DNA from: a bacterium
Lineage (GTDB): Bacteria > NPL-UPA2 > JAGMAN01
NCBI GenBank assembly: GCA_023130215.1
Contig: JAGMAN010000063.1
Location: 1-5,466, forward strand
DNA: 5,466 nt
Direction: 5' to 3'
Each line of letters opens with the position of its first letter. Within the stretch, counting starts at the first letter, position 1. The notes under the pieces were generated by a model. The model was not told where the DNA came from. It did no database searches and saw only the letters and a program-made list of their open reading frames with translations. Shown here one piece after another: positions 4,875-5,466 of the stretch. Both the position numbers and the translations under genes were made by a program.

Positions 4875-4982
4875 ATGGCCGTTAAGAAGAAGAAAAAGAA
4901 AGTAGCCAAGAAGAAAGCCAAAGGCAAGGCCAAGAAAACCACCAAGAAGAAAGCCAAGGCTAAGAAGAAAAAAAGAAGATAG
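4875..4982 (+). CDS. 35-residue lysine-rich polycationic protein (histone-H1-tail-like)
   Basis: ATG at 4875 opens a 35-codon frame ending in TAG (4980-4982). The product has 21 lysines, 2 arginines, 6 alanines, 2 valines, 2 threonines, 1 glycine and the initiator methionine. It has no acidic, aromatic or cysteine residues, so net charge is about +23. It begins MAVKKKKKKVAKKKAKGKAK and ends KKKKRR, and KKKA/KAK units recur as in histone H1 tails and bacterial H1-like proteins. Such tails are disordered and bind nucleic acid. A nucleoid, RNA or ribosome-binding role is inference, and I recognise no named family. It is clearly a gene: a near-consensus promoter, perfect Shine-Dalgarno and strong terminator frame it as a single-gene unit. 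Lysine is encoded by both AAG and AAA, so the tract is not a simple DNA repeat. Similar small K/A-rich proteins are often missed because of length cut-offs. Confidence 0.85.
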   Translation: MAVKKKKKKVAKKKAKGKAKKTTKKKAKAKKKKRR

Positions 4983-4998
4983 GGATCTTATCCTCTGC

Positions 4999-5039
4999 GG
5001 CCCTCGTAAGCTGAATTCTTGCGAGGGCCTCTCTTTTTA
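4999..5039 (+). terminator. Rho-independent terminator of the lysine-rich gene
   Basis: GGCCCTCGTAAG (4999-5010) pairs with CTTGCGAGGGCC (5018-5029): twelve pairs with one T-G wobble, closing a 7-nt loop. TCTCTTTTT follows. It begins 16 bp after the stop codon. It works in the + direction only, since the - strand has no T run after the stem. Its T-tract reaches the TAA stop of the convergent ispF (5037-5039). Confidence 0.92.
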
Positions 5040-5466
5040 TCTCAGTGTTGCCACTGCATAAGCGGCCATTCCTTCTTCCCTTCCAGTGAAAGTAAGACCC
5101 TCGGTGGTAGTTGCTTTTACATTTACTGCCTTCTTGTCCATCTGCAGAGCCCGGGCAATCCGCTCCCTCATCGCTTCAAAGTAAGGAGCTAACTTCGGTC
5201 TTTCAGCAACAACCACTGCATCAATATTATTAACGATAATTTTTTCTTCGCTCAGAATGTCCCCGACTTTCTCCAAAAGGATGAGGCTGGAGATGCCTTC
5301 ATATTGAGGATCGTCATCGGGGAAATGCCGGCCAATGTCTCCCTTAGCCGCTCCGCCCAGAAGAGCATCCGAGATAGCGTGAAGCAGGACATCGGCATCG
5401 GAGTGCCCGGCCAATCCCTTAGAGAAAGGAATCTCTACCCCTCCTAAAAGGAGTTTCCTTCCTTCC
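5037..5466 (-). CDS. ispF: 2-C-methyl-D-erythritol 2,4-cyclodiphosphate synthase, 5' end outside window
   Basis: This MEP-pathway enzyme converts CDP-ME 2-phosphate to the cyclic diphosphate, releasing CMP, on the route to IPP and DMAPP. In frame from 5465 to the TAA at 5037-5039 there are 142 residues. They begin EGRKLLLGGVEIPFSKGLAGH, so the coding frame clearly continues upstream of the TTG at 5414, and only about 15 N-terminal residues are missing. Visible motifs are GHSDADVLLHAISDALLGGA (zinc-binding histidine in LLHAI), GDIGRHFPDDDP and NVKATTTEGLTFTGREEGMA (CDP-binding threonines and C-terminal signature). The missing N-terminus would carry the other two zinc ligands (the GHGFDVH motif). 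The gene converges on the lysine-rich gene, and its stop lies in that gene's terminator T-tract. ispD is often adjacent upstream, but that side is outside the window. Confidence 0.95.
   Translation of the reverse strand, partial: EGRKLLLGGVEIPFSKGLAGHSDADVLLHAISDALLGGAAKGDIGRHFPDDDPQYEGISSLILLEKVGDILSEEKIIVNNIDAVVVAERPKLAPYFEAMRERIARALQMDKKAVNVKATTTEGLTFTGREEGMAAYAVATLR

Noticed and set aside
4691-4885. 64-residue + strand open frame ending inside the lysine-rich gene
   Set aside because: It spans the A-tracts, promoter and Shine-Dalgarno of the lysine-rich gene. Its lysine and phenylalanine content simply reflects the A and T runs.
5037-5414. ispF as a complete 125-residue gene starting at TTG 5414
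   Set aside because: The frame continues upstream with conserved IspF sequence (LLLGGVEIPFSKG). The gene is truncated by the window edge.
1-5466. CRISPR array, insertion sequence, integrase or attachment-site duplication
   Set aside because: No repeat-spacer pattern, transposase motif or terminal inverted repeats seen, and no second copy of the tRNA 3' end in the window.

Overview
This is a bacterial housekeeping region of moderate GC content, with AT-rich intergenic DNA. Shine-Dalgarno sites, sigma70-type promoters, a rho-independent terminator, MEP-pathway isoprenoid synthesis (ispF) and a transketolase split into two subunits all point to Bacteria. The tRNA gene does not encode its CCA end. 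Split transketolase, Gram-positive-like CysE and NudF sequences and a tiny histone-tail-like lysine protein suggest an anaerobic Firmicutes-like or candidate-phylum lineage. No ribosomal RNA or ribosomal protein is present, so I do not name a taxon.

Left end (1-900, + strand): the C-terminal end of an AT-rich RsbW/SpoIIAB-like ATPase, then tRNA-Ala(GGC), then a Nudix ADP-ribose pyrophosphatase (nudF) starting only 18 nt after the tRNA. Its stop codon lies in one arm of a small palindrome. The other arm holds the stop codon of the convergent operon.

Centre (915-4419, - strand): a tight four-gene operon, transcribed cysE > transketolase N-subunit > transketolase C-subunit > pdxA-family dehydrogenase. 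The junctions are a 4-bp gap, a 1-nt stop/start overlap and a 14-nt overlap. CysE commits serine to cysteine synthesis. The two transketolase halves form one TPP enzyme that interconverts pentose-phosphate-pathway sugars and makes erythrose 4-phosphate. The last gene oxidises a four-carbon hydroxy-acid phosphate, and its MYHDQGHI motif looks closer to the PdxA2 branch (threonate/erythronate 4-phosphate) than to the vitamin B6 enzyme. A good sigma70 promoter lies about 110-135 bp upstream of cysE.

Right end (4440-5466): a 435-bp AT-rich divergent regulatory region, then a 35-residue protein with 21 lysines and 2 arginines (4875-4982). It has a near-consensus promoter preceded by A/T tracts, a 10-nt perfect Shine-Dalgarno and a strong terminator. 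It is too short for ordinary gene callers and is the most notable object in the window. The terminator U-tract touches the stop codon of a convergent, 5'-truncated ispF that runs off the right edge.
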